A program made the position numbers and the translations under genes. The notes under the pieces are model-generated. The model had not been told where the DNA came from. It was given only the letters and a program-made list of their open reading frames with translations, and did no database searches. From assembly GCF_013141915.1 (NCBI RefSeq), contig NZ_SROX01000011.1:1-64000 (forward strand): a DNA stretch of 64,000 bases, written 5' to 3'. This document shows, piece by piece, positions 26,593 to 35,405 of the stretch (position 1 is its first letter; each line of letters starts with the position of its first letter). This stretch comes from Cupriavidus necator (lineage in GTDB: Bacteria; Pseudomonadota; Gammaproteobacteria; Burkholderiales; Burkholderiaceae).

Positions 26593-26701
26593 GGCAGGAC
26601 TCCGGTAGCAGACACAGGACTCCAGCCTATCGACCGGCTGCGGCGCGCGGCAGGCACACGGCCGCGCCGCCTCGACCGGAACAGCGACGACGATTCTTCG
26701 C

Positions 26702-26739
26702 CTGTTACGATACAGAGCCCCCGCCTCTGTATCTGTACC
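26702..26739. promoter_or_regulatory. Candidate MocR operator between DUF2917 and MocR genes
   Basis: GATACAGAG (26709-26717) and CTCTGTATC (26725-26733) are perfect 9-bp inverted repeats with a 7-nt spacer. CTGT units also recur at 26702 and 26733-26737, giving overlapping direct repeats of the kind many MocR proteins bind. It lies 36-67 nt before the MocR start. Confidence 0.6.
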
Positions 26740-26768
26740 GATGCGGCCTGCCGCGCCACGATGCCGCC

Positions 26769-28208
26769 ATGGATACCACCGCCCCGCTCTATCGCCAGCT
26801 TGCCGGCCATTACCGCCGTGCCATCGACGCCGGCACGCTCGCCGCCGGCGACCGCATGCCGTCGGTGCGCGCGCTGATGGCGCTGCACGGCGTAAGCCTG
26901 TCGACGGCGCTGCAGGCCTGCCGGCAACTGGAAAGCGACGGCCTGCTCGAAGCGCGGCCGCGTTCGGGCTATTTCGTTGCCGCGCCGCGGCGCACACCGC
27001 TTGCAGCGCTGTCGGAGCCCACCGCCGCGCTGCCTGATCCGGCCCAGTACGTCGGCATCCACCAGCGCATTTCCGGGCTGCTCGCGCGCAGCCAGCACGA
27101 GCAGGTGCACACCAACCTGGGCGGCGCCTACTGCGCGCCATCGCTCTATCCCACCGAGGCCCTGCGCGGCGCCGCGACACGCGCGCTGCGCCGGCATCCG
27201 CAACTGTTCGGCGAAGGCGTCGACCCCGATGGCTATCAGCCGCTGCGTGCCGCAATCGCCCGGCAGGCGCTGCACAACCGCGTGCAGCTGGCCCCGGAAG
27301 AGATCGTCATCACCAACGGCTGCACCGAGGCGCTGAACCTGGCGCTGCGCGCGGTGGCCGGGCCGGGCGATGTGATCGCGGTGGAGTCTCCCACCTACTA
27401 CGGCCTGCTGCAGATCCTGGAAAGCCTGGGCATGCGCGCGCTGGAGATTCCGTGCAGTCCGCAGACCGGCATCTCGCTCGAGGCGCTGGAACTGGCCGCG
27501 CAGCACTACGACAACATCCGCGCGGTCGCGGTGGTGCCGAACCTGCAAAACCCGCTCGGCTGCATCATGCCCGATGCGCACAAGGCGCGGCTGGTGCAAT
27601 GGTGCGAGGCGCGCGGCATCGCGCTGATCGAGGACGACTGCTTCTCGGCGACCGCCGACAGCGATGCGCCGCCGGCCGCGGCCAAGGCCTGGGATGGCAG
27701 CGGCAACGTGATCCACTGCGCCTCGTTGCACAAGGTGCTGGCACCCGGCATGCGGCTGGGATGGATCGCCGCGGGCAAATGGCAGGCGCGCGTCGAGATG
27801 CTCAAGTTCGGCCTGTCGCGGCCCAACGAGATGCTGTCGCAGATGGCCGCCGCCGAGTTCCTGGCATCGGGTGCGCATGACCGCCACCTGCGCCGGCTGC
27901 GCACCCGGCTGCGCGCGCAGCGCGAATGGTTCTCGCAGGCCATCGCCGCCAGCTTTCCCGCCGGCACGCGGCTGGGCGCGCCGCGCGGCGGCATGCACCT
28001 GTGGGTGGAACTGCCGGCGCAGGTCTCGTCCGAGGTGGTGTTCGACCAGGCGCTGCAGGCCGGCATCCGCGTGATGCCGGGCGTGATGTTCTCCAACGCC
28101 GGGCGCTTCGACCACTGCCTGCGCATCAACTGCGGCAACCCGCGCTCCGCGCAGATCGAGCATGCGCTCGGCACGCTCGCCGCGATCGTGCAGCGGCTGG
28201 CGGGATAG
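26769..28208 (+). CDS. MocR/GntR-type regulator with PLP aminotransferase domain
   Basis: The 479-residue protein starts MDTTAPLYRQLAGHY and has a winged helix (about 1-70, 'GDRMPSVRALMALHGVSLSTALQA') joined to a fold-type I aminotransferase domain ('EEIVITNGCTEALNLAL', 'IEDDCFSATAD', and the PLP-lysine region 'CASLHKVLAPGMRLGW'). MocR proteins usually act as regulators using PLP as a ligand site rather than as enzymes. The likely target is the divergent DUF2917 gene and itself. Confidence 0.88.
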   Translation: MDTTAPLYRQLAGHYRRAIDAGTLAAGDRMPSVRALMALHGVSLSTALQACRQLESDGLLEARPRSGYFVAAPRRTPLAALSEPTAALPDPAQYVGIHQRISGLLARSQHEQVHTNLGGAYCAPSLYPTEALRGAATRALRRHPQLFGEGVDPDGYQPLRAAIARQALHNRVQLAPEEIVITNGCTEALNLALRAVAGPGDVIAVESPTYYGLLQILESLGMRALEIPCSPQTGISLEALELAAQHYDNIRAVAVVPNLQNPLGCIMPDAHKARLVQWCEARGIALIEDDCFSATADSDAPPAAAKAWDGSGNVIHCASLHKVLAPGMRLGWIAAGKWQARVEMLKFGLSRPNEMLSQMAAAEFLASGAHDRHLRRLRTRLRAQREWFSQAIAASFPAGTRLGAPRGGMHLWVELPAQVSSEVVFDQALQAGIRVMPGVMFSNAGRFDHCLRINCGNPRSAQIEHALGTLAAIVQRLAG

Positions 28209-28377
28209 TCGCCGCGATGGCCAGCGCCAGGCCCGGCGCCGATTTGCAACAGCCCTCCCTTTTTGCCGGCGCCTCGCCTATCCTAGTGCGCTGGTTGTGC
28301 AGGCGGCTGCCCGGCTGGTCCCCGGGGGCTTGGATCGATCACGGGCGCCATGCACCACGAAAACAAGAATAAGGAGA

Positions 28378-29889
28378 ATGGCCTTGAGCAGTGCATCCGC
28401 GGCACCGTCCGTCGGCAAGGGTACCGGCGGCCCTGCCGGCAATAGCCACGACGACTACCAAACCCTGTTCCAGCTGGCGCCGGTCTCGCTATGGCTGGAA
28501 GACTTCAGCGCCGTGCGCGAGTATTTCTTGCAGCTGCGCCAGCAAGGCATCACCGATTTGCGCGCCTTCCTGCGCGCCGACCCGCAGCAGGTGGCACAGT
28601 GTTCCGCGCTCATCCGCGTGATTGCGGTGAACCGGCGCACGCTGGAACTGTTCCGCGCCGCCGACCTCGATGACCTGGTGGCCAACCTCGACACCGTCTT
28701 TCGCGACGACATGTTCGAGCAGCATGTCGAAGAACTCGGCCAGTTGTGGGATGGCGCCAACGGTTTTTCCAGCCAGACCGTCAACTACGCGCTCGACGGC
28801 GCGCGGCTCGACATCCAGCTCGAGGCCACGGTGATGCCAGGCCACGAACAGACCTGGGAGCGCGTGCTGCTGTCGATCAAGGACATCACCCCGCGCCTGC
28901 GCACCGAGCGCGAGCTGCGCCGCAGCGAGCAGTACGCGCTGGGCTTGTTCGAGCATTCGCCGGTGTCGCTGTGGGTCGAGGACTTCAGCGCGGTCAAGGT
29001 GCTGATCGACGAGGTCCGCGCCGCCGGCATCACCGACTTCCGCACTTTCCTCAACGTCCATCCTGACTTTGTCTCGCGGTGCATGCAGGAGATCCGCGTG
29101 CTCGACGTCAACCAGCAGACTCTGCTGATGTTCGGCGCGGACAGCAAGGCCGCGTTGCTGTCCCGGCTCGGCGATGTGTTTCGCGACGACATGCGCATCC
29201 ACTTTGCCGAGCAGCTGATCGACCTGTGGCATGGCAGGCTGTGGCAGCAGCGCGAAGTCATCAACTACGCGCTCGAAGGCCGCGCCGTCGACGTGTTCAT
29301 GCAGTGGTCGGTGTTTCCCGGGCGGGAAGCCGACTGGGACCAGGTGCTGGTGTCGCTGACCGATATCACGGCGCGCAAGAAGGCCGAGGCCTATGTCGAA
29401 TTCCTCGGCAAGCATGACGTGCTGACCAAGCTCTACAATCGCGCCTACTATGAGGACGAACTGGCGCGGCTGGGCCGCAAGGGGCCGTGGCCGGTCAGCG
29501 TGGTGGCGGTCGACCTGAACGGGCTCAAGATCGTCAACGACCAGTTCGGCCACGCCGACGGCGACGGCCTGCTGCGCCGCACCGGCGAGGTGCTGAAGAA
29601 AGCCGTGGGCGAGCAGGCCTGCGTGGCGCGCACCGGCGGGGACGAGTTCATGGTGCTGCTGCCGGGGCGCGACGAGCGCGGCGCCGCCACCGTGGTCGAG
29701 CAGATCGGCAAGGTGGTCGAACTGAACAACCAGTTCTACCCCGGCACGCGGCTAAGCTTCTCCATCGGCCACGCCACCTGCCAGCAGGGCGAGCGCCTGG
29801 GCGACATCGTCAAGCTGGCCGACAGCCGCATGTACCAGGCCAAGCGCGACCACTACGCCGCGCTCGCCAACGAACGCCGACGCGACTGA
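28378..29889 (+). CDS. Diguanylate cyclase with tandem PAS-like sensor modules
   Basis: From ATG 28378 (AAGGAG 4 nt upstream) the protein is 503 residues. Two related modules start near residues 30 and 190 (APVSLWLEDFSAV and SPVSLWVEDFSAV, each followed by VFRDDM and an NYALDG or NYALEG segment). A GGDEF domain follows, with 'HDVLTKLYNRAYY' and intact GGDEF at 420-424, so c-di-GMP synthesis is likely. The inhibitory RxxD site is absent: the equivalent residues are GEQA (411-414). No membrane segment is visible, so the sensor is cytosolic. The signal is unknown. Confidence 0.9.
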   Translation: MALSSASAAPSVGKGTGGPAGNSHDDYQTLFQLAPVSLWLEDFSAVREYFLQLRQQGITDLRAFLRADPQQVAQCSALIRVIAVNRRTLELFRAADLDDLVANLDTVFRDDMFEQHVEELGQLWDGANGFSSQTVNYALDGARLDIQLEATVMPGHEQTWERVLLSIKDITPRLRTERELRRSEQYALGLFEHSPVSLWVEDFSAVKVLIDEVRAAGITDFRTFLNVHPDFVSRCMQEIRVLDVNQQTLLMFGADSKAALLSRLGDVFRDDMRIHFAEQLIDLWHGRLWQQREVINYALEGRAVDVFMQWSVFPGREADWDQVLVSLTDITARKKAEAYVEFLGKHDVLTKLYNRAYYEDELARLGRKGPWPVSVVAVDLNGLKIVNDQFGHADGDGLLRRTGEVLKKAVGEQACVARTGGDEFMVLLPGRDERGAATVVEQIGKVVELNNQFYPGTRLSFSIGHATCQQGERLGDIVKLADSRMYQAKRDHYAALANERRRD

Positions 29890-29912
29890 GCCGGGCGCTT
29901 CAGGACAACGCC

Positions 29913-30170
29913 TCAGCCTGGCGCGCACTCGCCGCGCATCAGCGCCCATTCTTCGCACTGCTTGCCTGACGGGAAGGTGCAGATGCCGGTCTGGCCCGCC
30001 GGCGTCGACACGATCTGCAGCTTGCCGCCGCGCTGGGCGCAGTTGACCGAGGCGGGATTAGCCATGCCGATCGCGGCGCCCGAGCTTGCGGGGCGGTCGG
30101 CAGGCGTGGTGGTGCAGGCGGCAGCCGCAAGGCTGCAGGCCAGCCCCAGTGCGATGGTGCAAAAGCGCAT
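29913..30170 (-). CDS. DUF333-type small lipoprotein
   Basis: The 85-residue protein starts MRFCTIALGLACS, with a lipobox ending at Cys19. The mature part 'GMANPASVNCAQRGGKLQIV' and 'GICTFPSGKQCEEWALMRGEC' fits DUF333, a Cys-rich domain sometimes labelled putative hemolysin without evidence. It converges on the cyclase gene and lies behind the lpxO terminator. Confidence 0.78.
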   Translation of the reverse strand: MRFCTIALGLACSLAAAACTTTPADRPASSGAAIGMANPASVNCAQRGGKLQIVSTPAGQTGICTFPSGKQCEEWALMRGECAPG

Positions 30171-30198
30171 CGGTATCTCCGGCACGACGCAGGTCCGT

Positions 30199-30232
30199 AA
30201 AACAACAGAGCCGGCTGGCGCCGGCTCTGTTG
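30199..30232 (-). terminator. Terminator of lpxO
   Basis: A perfect 13-bp stem CAACAGAGCCGGC / GCCGGCTCTGTTG with a TGGC loop is followed on the minus strand by a TTTT run, directly after the lpxO stop. Confidence 0.85.
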
Positions 30233-30236
30233 CTGC

Positions 30237-31139
30237 TTAAAGATAGACGATCAATCCCACGCCCAGCACGATCAGGCCGAACTTCGCCACGTAATAGAGC
30301 TGGCGGTTCCAGGCCTTGAAACGGCGGCGATACTGCCCCCCCAGCCAGACAAAGCGGAACAGGCGGTTGATCATGCCGGTCTGGTCATGCTCGTCGTTGG
30401 GCGAGCTGGCCGCGGTCATGACCTTGCGGCCCATCCAGTGGTTGAATTTCGCGGCCCAGCCGTAGCGCATCGGACGCTCGATATCGCAGAACAGGATCAG
30501 CCGGTTGGCGTCGCTGCGGTTCTCGGCCCAGTGCAGGTAGGTTTCGTCGAACACCACGCCCTCGCCGTCGCGCCAGCTGTGGCGCTCGCCGTCGACTTCG
30601 ATAAAGCAGCGGTCGTCGTTCGGCGTGGCCAGGCCCAGGTGATAGCGCAGCGAGCCGGCAAACGGGTCGCGGTGCGGATTGAGCTTGCCGCCCGGCGGCA
30701 GCTCGGCGAACATCGCCGCCTTGACCGTGGGCAGCTCGCGCAGCAGCGCCACGGTCTTGGGGCACAGCTGCTCGGCCGACGGGTGTTGGGCCTCGTACCA
30801 CTTCAGGTAGAAGCGCTTCCAGCCGTACTTGAAAAAGGAATTGAAGCCCGCGTCGTCGTTCTTGTCGGCGGCCTTGATCTTGCGCATCGCCGCCAGTGCC
30901 AGCCCTTCATCGCGGATCTCCGGCCACGCGGCGCGCAGCTTTTCCAGGTCAGGGAAGCTGTCGACCGGGATGTACGGGGTGCGCGGCACGCCCGAGAACG
31001 CGTACATGAAGCAATTGATCGGGGCCACCAGGGCCGAGTGGTCCAGCAGCTGGCGCCACAGGCGCAGGCGCACCTTGCCGCGGAAGTGCACATACAGGAT
31101 GGCACCGAGGTAGCCCGCGACGATTATCCACTTGATCAC
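30237..31139 (-). CDS. lpxO: LpxO-type aspartyl/asparaginyl beta-hydroxylase family protein
   Basis: The 300-residue protein has an N-terminal membrane segment ('IKWIIVAGYLGAILYVHF'), the Fe(II)/2-oxoglutarate site 'LNPHRDPFAGSLRYHLGL', 'VFDETYLHWAENRSDANRLILFCDI' with the second His and Arg, and a C-terminal membrane segment. LpxO adds a 2-hydroxyl group to the secondary acyl chain of lipid A at the inner membrane. The start is GTG, supported by an AGGAGG sequence upstream. The family is broad, so lipid A as substrate is probable, not proven. Confidence 0.82.
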   Translation of the reverse strand: MIKWIIVAGYLGAILYVHFRGKVRLRLWRQLLDHSALVAPINCFMYAFSGVPRTPYIPVDSFPDLEKLRAAWPEIRDEGLALAAMRKIKAADKNDDAGFNSFFKYGWKRFYLKWYEAQHPSAEQLCPKTVALLRELPTVKAAMFAELPPGGKLNPHRDPFAGSLRYHLGLATPNDDRCFIEVDGERHSWRDGEGVVFDETYLHWAENRSDANRLILFCDIERPMRYGWAAKFNHWMGRKVMTAASSPNDEHDQTGMINRLFRFVWLGGQYRRRFKAWNRQLYYVAKFGLIVLGVGLIVYL

Positions 31140-31290
31140 CGAAAATCCTCCTGGTCAGCCGCCTCGGCAGCATGGCGCACCGCGGCCCGGCTGGGCGAAA
31201 ACCGATATTTTAGCGAAACGGCCGGGGCACCGCAGCTTGTGCCAGATACGGCACATGGCGGCCCTACCCGTCCTGCCGGGCAGACACGCT

Positions 31291-31602
31291 TCAGGCGCCG
31301 CCGCGCGACTGGCGGGCGATGCGCTCGATCAGTGCGCGGGCATCGTCGGGCTGGCCCTGCAGCGTCAGCAGGCGCGCGTTGAGAACCAGGTTCTCCAGCA
31401 CCAGCTTGGCAGTCGAGGCCCACATCGTGGCCAGCAGCGCCTCGACCGGCAGGCCGGACGCTTCCAGCTCGCTGGAGCGCTCCGCGATAAGGCGGCAGGC
31501 CAGCCGGCGCAGCGCGGCGTCGTCGAACGGCAGGTCGGCGTAGTCGATCGGATCTTCCTTCTCGACTTCGGTCATCAGTTGCAGCAGGGTGTCTTCGGTC
31601 AT
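31291..31602 (-). CDS. Conserved small protein of unknown function
   Basis: The 103-residue protein (MTEDTLLQLMTEVEKEDPIDYADLP...) is acidic at the N terminus and helical overall, with no Cys motif, signal or membrane segment. I do not recognise it. It lies 27 nt after the DUF2252 stop in the same direction and may be in that operon. Confidence 0.65.
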   Translation of the reverse strand: MTEDTLLQLMTEVEKEDPIDYADLPFDDAALRRLACRLIAERSSELEASGLPVEALLATMWASTAKLVLENLVLNARLLTLQGQPDDARALIERIARQSRGGA

Positions 31603-31629
31603 GGGCAGACTCCTGGCGAGCCAAGTCAA

Positions 31630-33093
31630 CTACACGCGGAAATCCGCGGCCATGTCGGCATCGGTGCGCGCGTCCACCCGCCCCGCGCGGCAGGCCGCGA
31701 CAAACTGGTCGTAGTCGCGTTCCACCTGGTCGGCATAGCCGTTGGCATAGCCTACCATCACCTCGGCCATGCGGTCGCTGCGGCCCAGGTACCCGCTGAC
31801 TTCGGCGGCCAGGCCGCTGGCCTTGGCGTGGGCCCGTGCCAGGACCCAGCCGCACAGCGCGGCGTAGCGGCCGAGCAGGTCGGCGTCCATCAGTTCAATC
31901 TGTGCCGACAGCTTCATGTCGCGCAACTGGCGCAGATAAAAGTGCCGCCCGCGCGGGCCCTGGGTCCAGCCCAGGAACAGGTCGCTCGCCGCCTGCATCA
32001 GGCGCTGGCCCTCGACCACGCGGCGGCCCTCATGCGCGCTCGGCGCGCTCTTGCAGTAGCGCGCCACCACCGAGCGGGTCGCCTCTTTCACCTGCAAGAA
32101 CAGCGGCTTGTCATGCTGGTCCACCAGCAGCTGGATCAGGCAGCGGGTGCCGACGCTACCGACCCCAACCACCTTGAAGGCCTGGTCATGGCGGGTGAAG
32201 TGCTCCAGCAGCCGGCGCCGGTCCGGCGCCAGCGTCGACAGGTAAGCCTTGAAGGCCTGCGCCATCGCCTGTTCCGGATCGGCCACGGTCATCCAGTCAT
32301 CCCCCGGCTCGAACAGGGTCTGCTTGCCGTGCACGTGGAACACCGCAGGCGGCGCATCCAGGATCCGCCAGCGCCCGTCGACGCGCTCGGCAAGCTTGGG
32401 CAGCAGCGACTCATGGGTGCGGTCGGCGGCGCGCTCCATGCCGCGCCGGATCCGTTTCCGGACCTCGGGCGAGGTTTCTTCCTCGATCAGCCGTTCAAAC
32501 GTGATGCGGTCATACCAGGTGTCGAGCATGCCCATCCCGGCGTAGCCGGCCATGCGCCGCTGATAGCTGCCGACGGCAGCGTGCACCACGTCTTCCGCCA
32601 CGCCGGCGCCATGCCGCAGATGGCGCACCGCGACCACGAAGCTGGCGCACAGGCGCTTGAGATCCCATTCCCACGGGCCGGGGCTGGTTTCGTCGAAATC
32701 GTTGAGATCGAACAGCAGCGCGCGCTCCGGCGTGGCGAAGCCGCCGAAGTTGGCCAGGTGGCAGTCGCCGCAGATCTGCAAGGTGAGCCCGGAATCAGGC
32801 GTGCCGGCCAGGTCGTGCGCCTGGAGGATGGCGCTGCCGCGGAAGAAGGCAAAGGGGGATTGAATCATCCTGCCGTAGCGCAGCGGTACCAGCCGCGGCA
32901 CCCGGCCCTCGCTGCTGGCTTGCAGCAGCGCGACCGGATCGCGGTCGACCTTGCCGATGGCCTCGTGCGCGCCGCGCGGCACCTGCTGGCGCCGCGCCTT
33001 GCCACGCTCGCGCCGGGCCTCGACCGGCATGGCATCGACCATCACGGCCGCTGCCGAGGGACTTTCCTGACGTATCGCCACAACGCCTCCCAT
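31630..33093 (-). CDS. DUF2252 family protein
   Basis: The 487-residue form starts at ATG 33093 (MGGVVAIRQES). Hallmarks are 'FAFFRGSAILQAHDL', 'QICGDCHLANFGGFATPE' and 'LFDLNDFDETSPGPWEWDLKRLC', which recall the catalytic loop (H-N...D) of aminoglycoside-phosphotransferase-like kinases. DUF2252 proteins are thought to be kinase-fold proteins but the substrate is unknown. A longer frame from TTG 33174 would begin inside a 16-bp hairpin, so I reject it. Confidence 0.82.
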   Translation of the reverse strand: MGGVVAIRQESPSAAAVMVDAMPVEARRERGKARRQQVPRGAHEAIGKVDRDPVALLQASSEGRVPRLVPLRYGRMIQSPFAFFRGSAILQAHDLAGTPDSGLTLQICGDCHLANFGGFATPERALLFDLNDFDETSPGPWEWDLKRLCASFVVAVRHLRHGAGVAEDVVHAAVGSYQRRMAGYAGMGMLDTWYDRITFERLIEEETSPEVRKRIRRGMERAADRTHESLLPKLAERVDGRWRILDAPPAVFHVHGKQTLFEPGDDWMTVADPEQAMAQAFKAYLSTLAPDRRRLLEHFTRHDQAFKVVGVGSVGTRCLIQLLVDQHDKPLFLQVKEATRSVVARYCKSAPSAHEGRRVVEGQRLMQAASDLFLGWTQGPRGRHFYLRQLRDMKLSAQIELMDADLLGRYAALCGWVLARAHAKASGLAAEVSGYLGRSDRMAEVMVGYANGYADQVERDYDQFVAACRAGRVDARTDADMAADFRV

Positions 33094-33149
33094 GCCGGCG
33101 CCGCCGGCCGTTGCCCGATGTGCTGTCGCTGCAACAGAACCTAATGCAG

Positions 33150-33185
33150 CGCGCGGCGGCTTGTCAATCGACAAGCCGCCGCGCG
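33150..33185 (-). other. Strong hairpin between the AhpD-like and DUF2252 genes
   Basis: A perfect 16-bp stem (33150-33165 and 33170-33185) with loop AATC lies 23 nt past the AhpD-like stop. There is no T-run on either strand. It may act as a partial terminator or RNA stability element. Confidence 0.55.
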
Positions 33186-33207
33186 GCAGGCTGGCGTGTG
33201 CGGGACC

Positions 33208-33651
33208 TTAAAGCGCCGGAGGCTGGCGGCGGAAGCCGACCCCGAAGCGGTTCCACGCGTTGATGGCCGAGATCAGCAGCGTCAGATCAACCATTTCCTT
33301 TTCCGAGAACTGCTCGCGCAGGGCCTGGTAGTCCGCGTCCGGTGCCTGGCTTTGCGGCAGCAGCGTCAGCGCCTCGGTCCACGCCAGCGCGGCGCGCTCG
33401 CGCGGGGTGAACCAGCTCACTTCGCGCCACGCCGGCAGCAGGTTCAGCCGGCGCTCGCTTTCGCCATGCTTGCGCGCGTCGGTCACGTGCATGTCCAGGC
33501 AGAAGGCACAGCCGTTGAGCTGCGAGGCGCGGATCTTGACCAGTTCCTTCAGCGTGGTCTCCAGCGAGCAGCGCGCCAGGTAGATCTCGACGCCGACCAG
33601 CGCCTTGTAGGCGTCAGGGGCTACGTCTTGCCAGTTCATCCGTTCTTCCAT
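33208..33651 (-). CDS. AhpD-like carboxymuconolactone decarboxylase family protein
   Basis: The 147-residue protein has the AhpD-type motif 'IRASQLNGCAFCLDMHVTDARKHGE' (CxxC followed by His), so it is a likely alkylhydroperoxidase-type disulfide reductase. Family members reduce peroxides with electrons from a thiol donor. It is divergent from a MocR regulator, a pairing that suggests control by it. An alternative start four codons downstream (MNWQDV) is possible. Confidence 0.85.
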   Translation of the reverse strand: MEERMNWQDVAPDAYKALVGVEIYLARCSLETTLKELVKIRASQLNGCAFCLDMHVTDARKHGESERRLNLLPAWREVSWFTPRERAALAWTEALTLLPQSQAPDADYQALREQFSEKEMVDLTLLISAINAWNRFGVGFRRQPPAL

Positions 33652-33736
33652 GATCGATCTCCGTAGACAGGTTGGGTTCAGGCTGGATTCAGCGGGCGCC
33701 GGTGCGGGCCCGACGGAATGAAAGATAGACGGCCGG

Positions 33737-33758
33737 ATTGGCCCCGTACACTGCCAAT
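33737..33758. promoter_or_regulatory. Inverted repeat in the AhpD-like/MocR promoter region
   Basis: ATTGGC (33737-33742) and GCCAAT (33753-33758) are separated by 10 nt, placing the arms about 1.5 turns apart. It is the best candidate operator in the 151-nt divergent region, but short enough to occur by chance. Confidence 0.4.
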
Positions 33759-33802
33759 TTCCGGCAAACTTAGTAGACCAATCGCAATCGACGCCACCCC
33801 CC

Positions 33803-35251
33803 ATGGAACTGCACCTGGCCCTGGACCACGCCGGCGACCTGACCGCGCAGATCGTCCACCACATCCGCGACGCCATCCAGGGCGGCCGGCTCGAGGCCGG
33901 CGCGCGCATGCCGCCGTCGCGCCTGCTCGGCGCACAACTGGGCGTGGCGCGCAAGACCGTGACCACGGCCTATGAGCGGCTGGTGGCGGAAGGCTGGCTT
34001 CACGCACGCGTCGGCGACGGCACCTATGTCGCACCAGGCCTGGCGCGGCCGGCGGTGCGTATCGCGGCGGCGCCGGTGCTGCCCCCGGCGGTGCAGCGCT
34101 GGCTGGCCGTGCCGACACCGTTCCTGGGCCCGCCGGGCGGCGCACGCTATGCCTTCCAGCCGGGCCAGGCCGATACCACCCGCTTTCCGCATGAAGCCTG
34201 GTCGCGCTGCGTGCGCGCGGCGCTCGCGGCCGAGCGCGAGCGCGCCCCCGGTCCGGCCGATCCGGCCGGCGAGATGCCGCTGCGCCAGGCGATTGCCCGC
34301 CATATCGCCTTTACCCGCGGCGTGCAGAGCGCGCCTACCGACATCCTTGTCACCAGCGGCGCACAGCAAGGCATCGACCTGCTTGCGCGCCTGCTGCTTG
34401 GACCGGGCGCGGTGGTGGCAATGGAAGATCCCGGCTATCCGATGGCGCGCGCCTTGTTCCAGGGAATGGGTGCCCGGGTGATCCCGGTGCCCGTCGATGA
34501 GGAAGGACTGGTGGTGGCCGCGCTGCCCAACGACGCCACGCTGGTCTATGTCACGCCCTCGCACCAGTCGCCGCTGGGCGTGCCGATGAGCCTGGCGCGG
34601 CGCCAGGCCTTGCTGGACTGGGCCGCGCGCCGTCATGCGGTGATCCTGGAAGACGATTACGACAGCGAGTTCCGCTACGGCGGCCAGGCGCTGGACGCGC
34701 TGCAGACGCTGGACCGGCACGGCCGGGTGGTCTACCTGGGCACGTTCTCCAAGACCCTGGCGGCCAATCTGCGCGGCGGCTATGTGGTGGTGCCGCCTTG
34801 GCTGATGCCGGCGGCGCGCAAGGTCAAGCACCTGATGGACTGGCACACGCCGACGCTGCTGCAGCAGGCGCTGGCGCGCTTCCTGTCCGAAGGCCACCTG
34901 CTGCGCCATATCCGGCGCTCGCATGCGCGCCATGCCCGGCGCCGCGCACGCTTGCTGGCGCGGTTGCAGGGCGACCTGTCGCCGTGGCTGGAACCGCTGC
35001 CGGCCATAGCGGGCTTCCACCTGGCAGCGCGGCTGCGCATGCCGGTGGCCACCGAGGCGCTGGTTTCCATGGCGCGGCTGGCGGACCTGGATCTGGCCAC
35101 CCTAGACCCTTGCTACGCCACACCGCCACAGACCTGCGCGGGCCTGCTGCTAGGCTTCGGCGCCATCGACCTGCTTGACATCGATCCGGCCCTCGACCGG
35201 CTGGCAATGGTACTCTCGGCGTTAGTCCCCGAACCGGCGCGCGTGGCGTGA
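33803..35251 (+). CDS. MocR/PdxR-type regulator with PLP aminotransferase domain
   Basis: The 482-residue protein has a winged helix (about 1-80, 'GARMPPSRLLGAQLGVARKTVTTAYERLVAEGW') and an aminotransferase domain ('DILVTSGAQQGIDLLARLLLG', 'VYVTPSHQSPLGVPM', 'ILEDDYDSEFRY', PLP-lysine in 'LGTFSKTLAANLRGGY'). It is the second MocR in the window and clearly different from the first. Its likely target is the divergent peroxidase-like gene. Confidence 0.88.
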   Translation: MELHLALDHAGDLTAQIVHHIRDAIQGGRLEAGARMPPSRLLGAQLGVARKTVTTAYERLVAEGWLHARVGDGTYVAPGLARPAVRIAAAPVLPPAVQRWLAVPTPFLGPPGGARYAFQPGQADTTRFPHEAWSRCVRAALAAERERAPGPADPAGEMPLRQAIARHIAFTRGVQSAPTDILVTSGAQQGIDLLARLLLGPGAVVAMEDPGYPMARALFQGMGARVIPVPVDEEGLVVAALPNDATLVYVTPSHQSPLGVPMSLARRQALLDWAARRHAVILEDDYDSEFRYGGQALDALQTLDRHGRVVYLGTFSKTLAANLRGGYVVVPPWLMPAARKVKHLMDWHTPTLLQQALARFLSEGHLLRHIRRSHARHARRRARLLARLQGDLSPWLEPLPAIAGFHLAARLRMPVATEALVSMARLADLDLATLDPCYATPPQTCAGLLLGFGAIDLLDIDPALDRLAMVLSALVPEPARVA

Positions 35252-35405
35252 CGCCGCCGCCACGCTGGCGGGGCTTGCACGTCTCAGGGTACATACCGAA
35301 TGCCCGGCAGCGATCGTGCAGTCATACTTGCGTCCGAAAATTCCCGTTGAACGAAGCGGACGGACGCCAGTCTCATTGGCACTTCCACACACCAGAGTCG
35401 CGTTC

